DNA of 64,000 bases, from the NCBI GenBank assembly GCA_963805915.1, contig CAWDWD010000010.1, positions 62,001 to 126,000 on the forward strand, given 5' to 3'. This stretch comes from JAEULH01 sp963805915. GTDB taxonomy: Bacteria; Pseudomonadota; Alphaproteobacteria; Rhodospirillales; Defluviicoccaceae. Position numbers and translations under genes: made by a program. The first letter of the stretch is position 1. Each line of letters begins with the position of its first letter. Shown here piece after piece: positions 47,296 through 59,585 of this stretch. Under the pieces are notes generated by a model. That model did not search any database. It saw only the letters and a program-made list of their open reading frames with translations, and was not told where the DNA came from.

Positions 47296-48834
47296 CTACG
47301 GCGAGCGCCCCTGTTCCATTTCAAGCTCGGCTTTCAGGCTTTCCTTCCCTCGGAAGATGGTCGCAACGGCCATGGCGCGGGCGCCCTTATAAAAGCGCAG
47401 GGCAACGTCTCGCGAAGAAAGTTCGCCGTCCTGGCCGATGCGGTCCCAGGAGGTGGCATGGCCGAGATAATCGATCACGACGTCATACTGCTGAGTCCAG
47501 AAGAACGGTACAGCGCCGTACGGTTCGCGACCTCCCAGCATATTACGCGCGGCGGTTTGACCCTGCCGTTCGGCGACGACCCAATGCTCGACCCGCAGAC
47601 GCTCACCGCTGTAGGGATCCGGCCAGCGTGCGATGTCGCCCGCGGCGAAGACATCGGGCGCGCTGGTTTCCAGGTATTGGTTGACAAGAACGCCCTGGTC
47701 CGTTGCCAGGCCGGCTTTTTCAGCGAGAGCAAGCCGCGGCCGCACGCCGATGCCGACCAGCACAAGGTCCGCATCGATCTCGGTCGAGTCATCGAGCTGT
47801 GCGTGCCGAGCATCGATGCCCGCAACCGTATGGCCCAGGTGAAATTCGACGCCGTGCGATTCATGGAGCGCGCGAATGAAATCGCCCATGGCGGCGCCGA
47901 AGATGCGCTCCATCGGCCGCGCGTCCGGCGCGACGACGCGGACCTCGACCTCACGGCGACGCAACGCGGCCGCCGTCTCCAGGCCGATAAAGCTGGCGCC
48001 GACGATAACGGCACGGCTCCCGCCCTTGGCGCGGGTAATGATCTGGCGGCAGTCCTCGAATGAGCGCAAGGTCCGCACATGCGGCAAGTCCGCACCCGGC
48101 ACGTTCAGCCGGATTGGCTCCGCGCCGGTGGCGAGCAGCAGTTTCGTGTAGTTGAGCGACGCGCCGTTGTCGAGAGTGACGCGGCGGTCTTGCACATCGA
48201 TCGCGGTAGCCGTGGTACCAAGCAGCAATTCGATTTTCTTTTCCGCGTAGCTGTCGGCGCCGGCCAAGGGGATCCAGTCTTCCGGAGCTTCGCCGGCCAG
48301 ATAATCCTTTGAAAGATTTGGCCGGTCGTACGGCGCTGAGGGGTCGGCGCTCACGATGGTGACGGAGCCGTCGAAGCCCTCGCGGCGCAGCATCTCGGCC
48401 GCGGCATAACCGGCCGCGCCGCCGCCGATGATGACCATGCGCCCATCGCCGGCGCCGTCGGGTCGCGCCGCGGACCGACCGGGACGGCTGACTTCGGCCG
48501 TTTTCTCATGCACGAAGATGCGACCATCGCGCCTTTCGACGCGCCAGCACGATGTCGGCGTCAAGGCGGGCGCGGCCAAGGCTTCCCCCGTACGCAGACT
48601 GAAGCACGCGTGGTGCCATGGGCAGCGGACCGTGTCTCCCACAATCAGGCCTTCGCCCAGGGGGCCGCCGTAATGCGTGCAAGTCGCTCCGATCGCGAAG
48701 ACGTTGTCGTTTCGGCGGGCAAGGAGAACGGATTCGTCTTTGACGTGCCCTACAAGCATGCCCTCGTCGGGAAGGTCAGCCTCGGGGATTCCCTTCTCCA
48801 GATCAGGACCAGTAGTCTCGGCCGTATCGGTCAT
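47296..48834 (-). CDS. FAD-dependent pyridine nucleotide-disulfide oxidoreductase with N-terminal Rieske domain (AIFM3-like)
   Basis: Two-domain oxidoreductase of 512 residues. Residues ~1-110 form a Rieske [2Fe-2S] domain with CTHYGGPL and CPWHHACF. Then comes the FAD domain MVIIGGGAAGYAAAEMLRRE, the NAD(P)H domain AVIVGASFIGLETAAALRRR, and the second FAD motif DVFAAGDIARWPD. The C-terminal domain carries VEHWVVAERQGQTAARNMLG. It resembles Nfrl/AIFM3-type or ferredoxin reductases joined to Rieske modules. ATG 48834 follows AGGAGG. It is divergent from mvaB; partners are unknown. Confidence 0.9.
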   Translation of the reverse strand: MTDTAETTGPDLEKGIPEADLPDEGMLVGHVKDESVLLARRNDNVFAIGATCTHYGGPLGEGLIVGDTVRCPWHHACFSLRTGEALAAPALTPTSCWRVERRDGRIFVHEKTAEVSRPGRSAARPDGAGDGRMVIIGGGAAGYAAAEMLRREGFDGSVTIVSADPSAPYDRPNLSKDYLAGEAPEDWIPLAGADSYAEKKIELLLGTTATAIDVQDRRVTLDNGASLNYTKLLLATGAEPIRLNVPGADLPHVRTLRSFEDCRQIITRAKGGSRAVIVGASFIGLETAAALRRREVEVRVVAPDARPMERIFGAAMGDFIRALHESHGVEFHLGHTVAGIDARHAQLDDSTEIDADLVLVGIGVRPRLALAEKAGLATDQGVLVNQYLETSAPDVFAAGDIARWPDPYSGERLRVEHWVVAERQGQTAARNMLGGREPYGAVPFFWTQQYDVVIDYLGHATSWDRIGQDGELSSRDVALRFYKGARAMAVATIFRGKESLKAELEMEQGRSP

Positions 48835-49084
48835 GATGATCCTCCTGTGAGGCGCCGCGGACCCCTTGGTCCGTGTCAAACATCGTATCAGGTTTCACGC
48901 GGGCGGCTCTATCGCGAACCGACGCCGCGGGAGCGTTCAGCATGATCCCGGCCGCCGGCGCACCGGGCCGGGAGGCTCGCAGGAAGTTGATGGAGGCGGA
49001 TCTTCAGGCCCAACGCGCCCTTCGCACGGCCGCCGGCCCTCGTTATGCTGGCGGCGAACAAGTCGTCTCAGCGAAGGGCCCGTG

Positions 49085-49993
49085 GTGCGCGTTCCGCCAA
49101 CCGTAACGATCGTCGAGGTCGGACCGCGCGACGGCCTGCAGAATGAGCCGGCGCCCGTAGCCACATCCGTGCGGATCGAGCTCATTGACAGGCTCGCCGC
49201 GGCGGGACTGTCGGCGATCGAAGCCGGAAGCTTCGTCTCGCGGCGCCTGGTCCCGCGAATGGCGGACACGGCGGCGGTGCTCGCCGGGATCACCCGGCGC
49301 GCCGGCGTCCGCTACCCGGTATTGACGCCCAACCTCGCCGGTCTCCGCGCTGCTCTTGCCGCCGGGGCGACGGAGGTCGCGGTGTTCGCTTCGGCCTCCG
49401 AGGGCTTCTCGCGGCGGAACCTGAACTGTTCGATCGAGCAAAGCCTCGAGCGTTACGGCGAGGTCTGCGCCGCGGCGGGCGAAGCGAACGTGTCCGTGCG
49501 CGGTTACGTCAGTTGCGTGCTCGATTGTCCCTACGAGGGCGCGATCGAGCCGGCGACGGTCGCCGCGGTGGCCGCGAGGCTGCGGGCGCTTGGCTGCCGG
49601 GAAATCTCGCTCGGCGAGACGATCGGGACGGGGACCCCGCTGCGCGCCCTGGCCATGCTCGACGCGGTCGCCGCCGTGGTCCCGATTGATGCCCTTGCGG
49701 TGCATTTTCATGACACCTACGGCCAGGCGCTGGCCAACATTCTCGCCTGCCTCGATCGCGGCGTCGCCACCATCGACGCCTCGGTCGGAGGCCTCGGCGG
49801 CTGCCCCTTCGCGCCGGGCGCCGCCGGCAATGTCGCCAGCGAGGACGTGGTCTACCTGCTCGACGGCCTGAACGTTCGCACCGGCGTCGATCTGGCCGCT
49901 CTCGCCGAAGCCGGACGCTTCATCTCCGCCGCGCTCGGCCGCCCTCCCGCATCCAGGGTTGCCCAGGCGCTGGCCGCGAGGTGCCCGCCATGA
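49085..49993 (+). CDS. mvaB: Hydroxymethylglutaryl-CoA lyase
   Basis: Cleaves HMG-CoA to acetoacetate and acetyl-CoA in leucine and ketone-body breakdown. The 302-residue TIM barrel starts with VEVGPRDGLQNEPAPV, has the metal HxH in AVHFHDTYGQALANI and the catalytic cysteine in GGLGGCPFAPGAAGNVAS. No ATG fits; GTG 49085 (or 49082) gives the normal N-terminus, though the open frame runs back to 48866. The TGA stop overlaps an ATG in a short repeat before DUF1489. Confidence 0.9.
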   Translation: MRVPPTVTIVEVGPRDGLQNEPAPVATSVRIELIDRLAAAGLSAIEAGSFVSRRLVPRMADTAAVLAGITRRAGVRYPVLTPNLAGLRAALAAGATEVAVFASASEGFSRRNLNCSIEQSLERYGEVCAAAGEANVSVRGYVSCVLDCPYEGAIEPATVAAVAARLRALGCREISLGETIGTGTPLRALAMLDAVAAVVPIDALAVHFHDTYGQALANILACLDRGVATIDASVGGLGGCPFAPGAAGNVASEDVVYLLDGLNVRTGVDLAALAEAGRFISAALGRPPASRVAQALAARCPP

Positions 49994-50020
49994 CACCCGC
50001 GCCATGACACCCGCCATGAC
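49987..50020. repeat. Short tandem repeat across the mvaB stop and DUF1489 start
   Basis: GCCATGACACCC occurs at 49987 and 50001, and a partial third copy GCCATGAC at 50013. Each copy contains ATG, giving stacked possible starts for the DUF1489 gene and the mvaB stop TGA in the first. Confidence 0.8.
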
Positions 50021-50447
50021 GGTTCATCTAATCAAGCTCGCCGTCGGCATCGACAACGTTACGCATCTGCGCCAGGTCCAGGCGGCGCGTCTAAGCGCGA
50101 GCGGAAGCCTGCATCACCGGACCCGCAACGTGCCCAGGCGCGCGGGCGAACTCGTCCACGGCGGCTCGATCTACTGGGTTATTCGCGGCGTCCTCCGCGT
50201 TCGCCAGCGGCTCGTGGCCGTCGAGACCGCCGACAAGCCGGCCGCCGGCTGTTCGCTGCGGCTCGATCCGCACCTGGTCTTGACCATTCCGCGCGCGCAT
50301 CGGCCATTCCAGGGTTGGCGTTATCTTCGCCCCGAGGACGCGCCGGCGGACGCGCCAAGTGGAGCGGGCGACACGGCCGAAGACGAGGCGCGGGAGCCTC
50401 TTCCCGCCGCCATGGTCGCGGAACTGGCGAAGCTGGGGTTGTTGTAG
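50016..50447 (+). CDS. DUF1489 family protein
   Basis: 143-residue alphaproteobacterial protein of unknown function, with the conserved start MTVHLIKLAVGIDNVTHL, YWVIRGVLRVRQRL, and a C-terminal arm RAHRPFQGWRYLRPEDAP. ATG 50016 is chosen from three repeated ATGs because it gives the family N-terminus; ATG 50004 adds four residues. Probably cotranscribed with mvaB. Confidence 0.85.
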   Translation: MTVHLIKLAVGIDNVTHLRQVQAARLSASGSLHHRTRNVPRRAGELVHGGSIYWVIRGVLRVRQRLVAVETADKPAAGCSLRLDPHLVLTIPRAHRPFQGWRYLRPEDAPADAPSGAGDTAEDEAREPLPAAMVAELAKLGLL

Positions 50448-50462
50448 GGGAGCGGAGCGGAC

Positions 50463-51353
50463 ATGAGCACGGGCGATTTCCACGGGGTGTTTCCGTATCT
50501 GGTTTCGCCCATCGGCGATGACGGCAAGGTCATGGACCACGTTCTCGCCCGCCTGGTCGATCATGTCATCGAAGGCGGGGTCCACGGGCTGACTCCGCTC
50601 GGCAGCACCGGCGAGTTCGCCTATCTCGACTGGACGCAAAAGAGCCGCGTCGTCGAGGCAACCCTCGAAGCCGCCGCCGGCCGGGTCCCGGTCATCGCCG
50701 GCGTCGCCGCGACCACCACGGCCGAGGCCCGCCGCCAGGCGCGGGCCTTCGCGGCGCTCGGGGTCGATGGCATCGTCGCCGTGCTCGAGGCCTACTTCCC
50801 CCTCGGCGAGGACGGCATCGTTGCCTATTTCACCGCGGTCGCCCGGTCGGTCGACCTGCCGATCGTCATCTACACCAATCCCAACTTCCAGCGCGCCGAC
50901 CTGACGCTTGACGCGATCGCGCGCCTCGCCGAGGTCGACAACATCCGCTACATCAAGGACGCCTCGTTCAACACCGGCCGGCTGCTGTCGCTGCTGAACC
51001 GCGTCGGCGACAAGATCGGGGTATTCGCCGCATCGTCGCATATTCCCGCCGCGGTCATGCTGATCGGCGGGCTCGGCTGGATGGCCGGGCCGGCGTGCCT
51101 GCTTCCGGCCGAGAGCGTGCGGCTTTACGATCTTTGCCGGCGCGGCCAATGGGACGAGGCGATGACGCTGCAGCGCCGGTTGTGGGCGATCAACGAGGTC
51201 TTTGCCAAGTACTCGCTCGCGGCCTGCGTCAAGGGCGGCCTCGAACTGATGGGCTTTCCCGTGGGCGCGCCGCTGCCGCCGCAGGCCCCGCTCGACGCCG
51301 CCGCCCGGGCGGACGTCGAGAAAGCATTGGCGGCGGCGCGTGGGGACCGATAA
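50463..51353 (+). CDS. Dihydrodipicolinate synthase family protein (NAL/DHDPS aldolase)
   Basis: 296-residue class I aldolase. It has GLTPLGSTGEFAYLDW (pyruvate site), VIAGVAATTTAEARRQA, the catalytic Tyr in IVIYTNPNFQR, and the Schiff-base Lys in NIRYIKDASFNTG. It is a family paralogue rather than the biosynthetic DapA: the usual TTGT pyruvate loop is GSTG here. The ATG lies 15 bases after the DUF1489 stop, with GGAGCGG before it. Substrate could be a keto-deoxy sugar acid or hydroxyproline-derived compound. Confidence 0.85.
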   Translation: MSTGDFHGVFPYLVSPIGDDGKVMDHVLARLVDHVIEGGVHGLTPLGSTGEFAYLDWTQKSRVVEATLEAAAGRVPVIAGVAATTTAEARRQARAFAALGVDGIVAVLEAYFPLGEDGIVAYFTAVARSVDLPIVIYTNPNFQRADLTLDAIARLAEVDNIRYIKDASFNTGRLLSLLNRVGDKIGVFAASSHIPAAVMLIGGLGWMAGPACLLPAESVRLYDLCRRGQWDEAMTLQRRLWAINEVFAKYSLAACVKGGLELMGFPVGAPLPPQAPLDAAARADVEKALAAARGDR

Positions 51354-51565
51354 TGGGAGATCGATCCGTGGTTCGGCCGGCGCGCCCCGGGCGGGCGCGG
51401 AATGGGGGGCGAAATCGAGCTCCCTTCGCCTAGCTAGGAGACAGGCTTTTCCGAAAGGCTGATCTTCTTGAAACGGCCCACGATCGGACATCCGCCAATC
51501 GGTGCAGCCGCTGGCGTTAACCGAGATGGCGAAGTCGATCCGGAATGTATGAAAGGAGAAGACCG

Positions 51566-52153
51566 TTGCCCATTCAGGAGAACCCGAAAGCCGAAGAGAT
51601 AGGCGCAAGCATTGCCCAAGCCATTGCGGCGCATTGGAAGCTTACCTTGTTCCAGGGCGTGATCCTTGCAATCCTCGGCTTGCTCGCCGTCGCGATGCCG
51701 TTCTTCAGCACGCTGGCGGTGGAAATCTTGATCGGCTGGCTGTTCCTCTTAGGCGGTGTCCTCCGCGTGGTCAGCCTCGTGCGCGCGACGCACATGCCCG
51801 GCTATTGGTGGTCGCTGGTTGCCGCCATTCTCGCCGCCGCGCTCGGGTTGGTGCTCATCGCCGCGCCTCTGCGAGGCATTTTGACGCTGACGATGGTGCT
51901 GATGGCGCTGTTTCTGATCGAGGGCGTTTCCGCCATCTTCGCGGCGCTTGATTTTCGGCGCCACTCATCAAATTGGGGCTGGCTCTTGATCAGCGGCGTG
52001 ATCGATTTGGTGCTGGTGTTTCTGATTTGGCAAGGTTGGCCGGCGACCGCGTCGTGGGCTATCGGCCTGCTTACAGGTATCAACCTGTTTTTCATGGGGC
52101 TTTCCCTCGTCATGCTGGCCCTCGCCGCACGGCAAGCCGGCGACAAACTTTGA
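51566..52153 (+). CDS. hdeD: HdeD-family acid-resistance membrane protein
   Basis: 195-residue inner-membrane protein with six helices arranged as three hairpins (LTLFQGVILAILGLLAVAMP, WWSLVAAILAAALGLVLIAA, WGWLLISGVIDLVLVFLIWQ), the HdeD/DUF308 layout. HdeD helps acid survival at high cell density in E. coli. The start is TTG 51566, with GGAG 8 bases before it; no ATG is suitable. It precedes a proton-exporting ATPase, so both may defend cytoplasmic pH. Confidence 0.85.
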   Translation: MPIQENPKAEEIGASIAQAIAAHWKLTLFQGVILAILGLLAVAMPFFSTLAVEILIGWLFLLGGVLRVVSLVRATHMPGYWWSLVAAILAAALGLVLIAAPLRGILTLTMVLMALFLIEGVSAIFAALDFRRHSSNWGWLLISGVIDLVLVFLIWQGWPATASWAIGLLTGINLFFMGLSLVMLALAARQAGDKL

Positions 52154-52276
52154 CCGGATGGCGGCGCGGCGATAGAGGAGTCGCCGACCCCTGATGACCG
52201 GGAACACGATGACGCGGCGCCCGGATGTTTCCCGCGCAGGCTCGGGTGTCCTCCGCACATAGGAAGGAGCGAAACA

Positions 52277-54865
<2,589 letters not shown>

Positions 54866-54897
54866 GTCTCACACGGGGGGCTATGAAGGTGACGGCG

Positions 54898-55743
54898 ATG
54901 AACTACATTGACGAGCTTCGGGTCAAACCCGGCGCCAAGGTCGACCTCGGAAAGATCGACGCGGGGTTCAAGGGAAAGCACAAAAACCACGAGCACGCCG
55001 CGGCCGAGATCGAGGACGCGACGCGCAAGCTGCGCGAGCTTCAGTTCCTCATGTACGCGGAGGACAAGCGCGCGCTGCTGATCGTCCTGCAGGGCCGCGA
55101 CGCCGCCGGCAAGGACGGCACGATCAACCATGTGCTTGGCGCGATGAACCCGCAAGGGTGCGCGGTGAGCGGGTTCAAGGTGCCGTCAAAGGAGGAAGCG
55201 GCCCATGACTTTCTGTGGCGCTACCACAAGGCCGCTCCGGCCAAGGGGCAGGTGGGGATCTTCAACCGCTCCCACTACGAAGACGTGCTGGTGGTGCGTG
55301 TCCACAGCCTGGTCGCGAAGGACGTCTGGTCGAAGCGGTATGACGACATCAACGCTTTCGAGAGGATGCTTGCCGGCAATGGCATCCACATCCTCAAGTT
55401 CTATCTGCACATCGATGCGGACGAGCAGCTTAAGCGGTTCAAGGCGCGTATCGACGATCCGACGCGCCACTGGAAGATCAGCGCCGGCGACTACGCCGAG
55501 CGGCCGTTCTGGGACGACTATACGGCGGCGTTCGAGGACGCGATCGGCAAGTGCAGCACCGCCTATGCGCCGTGGTTCGTCATTCCCGCCAACCACAAGT
55601 GGTTCCGCAATCTCGCGGTCTCGAAGATCGTCTGTGAATACATGCGCTCCCTTGGCATGAAGTTCCCGCCGCCGACCGTCGACATCGACGAAATCAAGAA
55701 GAAGTTTCACGCGGCCGCAAGCGCGGGAGTTCAAGGCAAGTAG
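54898..55743 (+). CDS. ppk2: Polyphosphate kinase 2 family protein
   Basis: Uses polyphosphate to phosphorylate nucleoside mono- or diphosphates (AMP or ADP to ADP/ATP). The 281-residue protein has the Walker A LQGRDAAGKDGTINHVLGAM, the Walker B region with NRSHYEDVLVVRVH and the lid segment with RIDDPTRHWKIS. ATG 54898 has AAGGTG 6 bases before it; a GTG at 54862 overlapping the P-ATPase stop is also in frame. AMP versus ADP specificity is not settled. It ends 2 bases before pyrC. Confidence 0.93.
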   Translation: MNYIDELRVKPGAKVDLGKIDAGFKGKHKNHEHAAAEIEDATRKLRELQFLMYAEDKRALLIVLQGRDAAGKDGTINHVLGAMNPQGCAVSGFKVPSKEEAAHDFLWRYHKAAPAKGQVGIFNRSHYEDVLVVRVHSLVAKDVWSKRYDDINAFERMLAGNGIHILKFYLHIDADEQLKRFKARIDDPTRHWKISAGDYAERPFWDDYTAAFEDAIGKCSTAYAPWFVIPANHKWFRNLAVSKIVCEYMRSLGMKFPPPTVDIDEIKKKFHAAASAGVQGK

Positions 55744-55745
55744 CC

Positions 55746-57077
55746 ATGCCGCACCTTTATGATCTCATTCTTCGCGGCGGCGTGTGCGCGACGCCGTCGG
55801 GGCTGGTCGAGACCGATATCGCCGTGCTTGGCGGACGGATCGCCGGGTTCGGGTTCTTTGCCGATGGACAGGCCGCGGAGGTCGTCGATTGTCGCGGCCT
55901 GCACGTCCTGCCCGGCGTCATCGACAGCCAGGTGCATTTCCGCGAACCGGGCCTGGAGCACAAGGAGGACCTCGCCACCGGAACCGCGGCGGCCGCTTTG
56001 GGCGGCGTCACCGCAGTGTTCGAGATGCCGAATACCCGCCCGCCGACCGTCTCGGCCGCCGATCTTGCCGACAAGTGCCGCCGCGCCAAGGACCGGGTGT
56101 GGGTCGATATCGCCTTCTACGTCGGCGCGACGGCGGAGAACGCCAGCGAACTGGGCGCGCTGGAACGCCTGCCCGCATGCGCCGGGGTCAAGCTGTTCAT
56201 GGGCAGCTCGACCGGCGATCTGCTGGTCGCCGACGACGCCACCATCGCCAAGGTGCTCGCCAACGGCGTGCGCCGGATGGCCGTCCACGCCGAGGACGAG
56301 CAGCGCCTGAAGGAGCGCTTCACCATCGTCGAGGGCGGCGCCGAGCCTTCGATGCATCCCGAATGGCGCGACGCCGAGACGGCGGCGCTGGCGACGCGGA
56401 GGCTATTGGCCCTGGCCGAAGGCGTGCGGCGGCGGGTCCACGTTCTTCACGTCACCACCGCCGACGAAATGGAGATCCTCCGCGACCACCGCGAGATCGC
56501 GACCGTGGAGGTCACGCCGCAGCATCTGACGCTGGCGGCGCCCGAGTGCTACGACGAACTCGACAGCTACGCCCAGATGAACCCGCCCATCCGCGACGCC
56601 CGCCACCGCGACGCGCTGTGGCGGGGCGTTCGCGATGGTCTGGTCGACTGCATCGGCTCGGACCATGCGCCGCACACCCGCGAGGAAAAGAACCAGCCCT
56701 ATCCGGCAAGCCCCTCGGGCATGCCCGGCGTGCAGACCCTGGTGCCGCTGATGCTCGACCACGTCGCCAGGGGCCGGCTGAGCCTGGAGCGGATGATCGA
56801 TCTGACCAGCGCGGGTCCGGCGCGGATCTTCGGTGTCGCCGGCCGCGGCCGGATCGCCGTCGGCTATCGCGCCGACTTCACCATCGTCGATCTTAAGGCC
56901 AGGCGGATGATCACCCATCGCTGGATCGCCAGCCGCTGCGGCTGGACCCCGTTCGACGGGATGAGCGTGACCGGCTGGCCGATCGCGACCATCGTCGGCG
57001 GCAGGACGGTGATGCGCGACGGCGCGCTCGCGGGCGAGCCTGGCGGCGAGGCGGTCAAGTTTCTCGAAAGCCTATAG
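55746..57077 (+). CDS. pyrC: Dihydroorotase (type I, QVHF variant)
   Basis: Third step of pyrimidine synthesis, cyclising carbamoyl aspartate. The 443-residue amidohydrolase has GVIDSQVHFREPGLEHKEDL: the first His of the usual HxH metal site is Gln, as in a known alphaproteobacterial subgroup. The lysine of VKLFMGSSTGDLLV, HVLHVTTADEMEIL, and the catalytic Asp in CIGSDHAPHTREEK are present. It lies 2 bases after ppk2 in what looks like one transcript, not with pyrB. Whether it is the main dihydroorotase is not shown. Confidence 0.88.
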   Translation: MPHLYDLILRGGVCATPSGLVETDIAVLGGRIAGFGFFADGQAAEVVDCRGLHVLPGVIDSQVHFREPGLEHKEDLATGTAAAALGGVTAVFEMPNTRPPTVSAADLADKCRRAKDRVWVDIAFYVGATAENASELGALERLPACAGVKLFMGSSTGDLLVADDATIAKVLANGVRRMAVHAEDEQRLKERFTIVEGGAEPSMHPEWRDAETAALATRRLLALAEGVRRRVHVLHVTTADEMEILRDHREIATVEVTPQHLTLAAPECYDELDSYAQMNPPIRDARHRDALWRGVRDGLVDCIGSDHAPHTREEKNQPYPASPSGMPGVQTLVPLMLDHVARGRLSLERMIDLTSAGPARIFGVAGRGRIAVGYRADFTIVDLKARRMITHRWIASRCGWTPFDGMSVTGWPIATIVGGRTVMRDGALAGEPGGEAVKFLESL

Positions 57078-57333
57078 AGCGAGAACCAGTGCCGCCGGGC
57101 CCGCTTCCGCCGGGCAAGCTCCGCCAGGATCGTCACCTACCTGGAGGTGACGCCGCCGCCCGCCGGCCCCGCGGCGTCACCGCCGGTCGCCGCCGAAAGC
57201 GTAGGCGAACCGCCGGCCCGGTTGTCGCCGCCCGGTTGTCGCCGAAGGACTACCGGGCGCCATACCGCGCCGTCGGCGAGCGCTGGTTGCGGTGGGAACG
57301 CCTCGCGCTCGGCGACGCGGCCTTCGGCGCGGC

Positions 57334-58078
57334 TCAGTAGATCGAAAACGGAAAGTACTTGCTGCTGATTTCCTCGTAGGCGCCGTTCGCGATGATGTCG
57401 GCGATGGCGGCGTTGAACCGGGCAAGCAGCTTGGTGTCGCCCTTGCGCACGGCGATACCGACCTTGTCGTTGATGTCGATGGGCTCGCCAAGAAAGGCGA
57501 AGCCTTTGCCGGCGTCCGAGCGCAGCCACTCGAAGCTCACCAGGTGATCGGCGAGGATGGCGTCGACCCGGCCGGAGACGAGATCGAGGTAGGCGTTTTC
57601 CTGGGTGTCGTAGAGCTTGATCTCGGCGCCCGTTAGCGCATGGTCTTCGAGGTAGCTCGAACTGATGGTCGCGCGCTGGGCGCCAATGACCTTGCCGTCG
57701 AGATGCGCCGGATCGAGCTTGGAGTCTTCCGCGGCGACATAGCGCAGCTTGTTCGCGTAGTAGGGGTCGGTGAAATCAACGGCCTCGCTGCGCTCAGCGG
57801 TGATCGACATGCTGGCAACGACGGCGTCGTACTTGCGCGCCAGTAGGCCCGGTATTATTCCGTCCCAGTCCTGGCGGACGAATACGCACCTCACGTTCAT
57901 GCTGTCGCACAGGGCCTGGGCGATATCGATGTCGAAGCCGATCAACTTGCCCGCCGAGTCGATCTGGTTGAACGGCGGGTAGGCGCCCTCGGTGCCGATC
58001 TTGAGGGTTTCGGCGCGCGCCGGCAGCGCCAGACAGCAATGCCGCGCCGATGGTGGCGACCAACAGTTTTCTTATCAT
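57334..58078 (-). pseudogene. Polar amino acid ABC transporter substrate-binding protein, one frameshift
   Basis: Periplasmic receptor of the SBP_bac_3 family (Lys/Arg/Orn, Gln or His type). ATG 58078 after GGGAGAAA gives a signal peptide (MIRKLLVATIGAALL), but an extra base near 58033 shifts the frame; corrected, it reads LALPARAETLKIGTEGAYPP. The mature part is complete: LIGFDIDIAQALCDSM, YDAVVASMSITAERSEAVDF and ending ISSKYFPFSIY. The ligand is not predictable. It lies directly after the ABC ATPase remnant. Confidence 0.82.
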
Positions 58079-58111
58079 TTTCTCTCCCTTTGTCCCCCCT
58101 GAGCTCGCTTC

Positions 58112-58400
58112 GATGATATTGCCGAGAATGGTCAGATGCGGCCACAGGTTGAAGCTCTGAAAGACGAAACCGATGCGCGCGCGCAGGGCGGCAATACTGC
58201 CTGTGATCGGCGGCGACCAAGCCGACGCCGCGCTTGGGCTTGAGCCGGATGGTCTCGCCGGCGACCCGGATCTCGCCCTGATCGGGAGACTCGAGAAGAT
58301 TGATGCAGCGCAGGAAGGTGCTCTTGCCCGAACCGCTGGCGCCGATTTGCGACCATCGTCTCCCTTTCGTGACGCCCAAGCCCGCGTTCGGCGACGCAAT
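58112..58400 (-). pseudogene. Truncated polar amino acid ABC transporter ATPase
   Basis: N-terminal remnant of a HisP/GlnQ-type ATPase in mixed frames: QIGASGSGKSTFLRCINLLE (Walker A), PDQGEIRVAGETIRLKPKRG, then FVFQSFNLWPHLTILGNIIE (Q loop), where homology stops at about 58112. The ABC signature, Walker B and H loop are missing. The next bases hold the receptor gene's ribosome site. No permease gene is present. At least two frameshifts occur. Confidence 0.72.
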
Positions 58401-58535
58401 CGGTGCTTTTCCTACAGTCTGGGTTGCGCGCGCGGCGTAAGTCAAGGCACGCGCCGGGAATGTCCCCATGGTCGACGAATGAATCCCCCTGCGGCTAGCG
58501 CAGGTTGAGCATGCGCGACGTGGGGCGGCGAAAGC

Positions 58536-58563
58536 TTGACAGTGCGCGGCGAGCGGCTATTCA
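58536..58563 (+). promoter_or_regulatory. Possible promoter for fabG
   Basis: TTGACA at 58536-58541 and TATTCA at 58558-58563, spacer 16 bases, about 98 bases before fabG. Sequence match only. Confidence 0.4.
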
Positions 58564-58660
58564 GTGCGCCAAGGGATGGGTGTCAAGAAATTGAGCGCCG
58601 AGAGATCGGCGTCAAGAGATGGCCGGCAGCGCGAATGTCGGCCGCAACTAAGCGGGGGGC

Positions 58661-59402
58661 ATGATGTTCGACTTGTCCGGGAAGACCGCGTTGGTCACCG
58701 GGGCGTCGGGCGGGATCGGGGGAGCGATCGCGCGCGCCTTGGCCCGCCAGGGCGCCCGCGTGGTGATCAGCGGGACCCGGACGGCGATGCTGGATGAGCT
58801 TGCCGCCGAGCTGGGGCCGTCGACGGTCGTCGCCGCCGCCGATCTCGGGGCGGCCGGTGGCGCCGAGGCGCTGTTGAAGGCGGCCGAGGCCGATACCGGC
58901 GGGATCGATATCCTGGTCAACAATGCCGGGCTTGCTCGCGACGGCTTGGTCATGCGCACCTCCGACGCCGATTGGCAGAGAGTGCTCGACGTCGATCTCA
59001 CCGCCGGGTTTAGGCTTATCCGCGGCGCGCTGCGCGGGATGATGAAACGCCGCTGGGGCCGGATCGTCGGGATCAGCTCGATCGTCGGCGTTACCGGCAA
59101 TCCGGGCCAGGCGGCCTACGCCGCGGCGAAGGCCGGGATGATCGGCATGACCAAATCCTTGGCGCAGGAAGTCGCCAGCCGCGGCATCACCGCCAACTGC
59201 GTCGCGCCCGGTTTTATCGAGACCGACATGACTCGCGCTCTCGCCGAAAAGAGCCGCGAGGCGGTCCTTTCGGCGATCCCGGCGGGCGCGCCTCGGCGTC
59301 GCCTCCGACGTCGCCGCGTGCGTCGTTTTTCTCGCCAGCAACGAGGCGGCGTACGTGACCGGACAAACCCTGCACGTCAACGGCGGGCTGGCGATGATAT
59401 GA
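58661..59402 (+). pseudogene. fabG: 3-Oxoacyl-ACP reductase FabG, one frameshift near the C-terminus
   Basis: NADPH-dependent beta-ketoacyl-ACP reductase of the SDR family. It has the cofactor loop TGASGGIGGAIARALARQGA, VNNAGLARDGLVMRT, catalytic Ser in GISSIVGVTGN, and Tyr/Lys in QAAYAAAKAGMIGMTK, and CVAPGFIETDMT. One extra base near 59287 (GGCGCGCCTC where GGCCGCCTC is expected) shifts the end; the correct frame reads LGVASDVAACVVFLASNEAA and VTGQTLHVNGGLAMI with stop 59400-59402. Because fabG is normally essential, an error is likely, or another copy exists. Confidence 0.88.
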
Positions 59403-59585
59403 GAACAAGCGTGTTGGCCGTTGACAAGCGAAGGCTGCGTCGGCAAGTCTTGCGCGCTGGTCAAGGTTGGGCAACTATGCTAACCAAACTATCGTTTTCG
59501 CTGCGGTGCAGCAGCGATAGTAATTTAAGCCGCGCCGGCAGAGTTTTGATCTGCGGCATCAACGAGGGACTTAAGGGATACGGCA

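Noticed and set aside
57089..57340. Plus-strand frame after pyrC, where plsY is often found
   Set aside because: Translation is Arg/Pro-rich with no membrane helices and no PlsY motifs.
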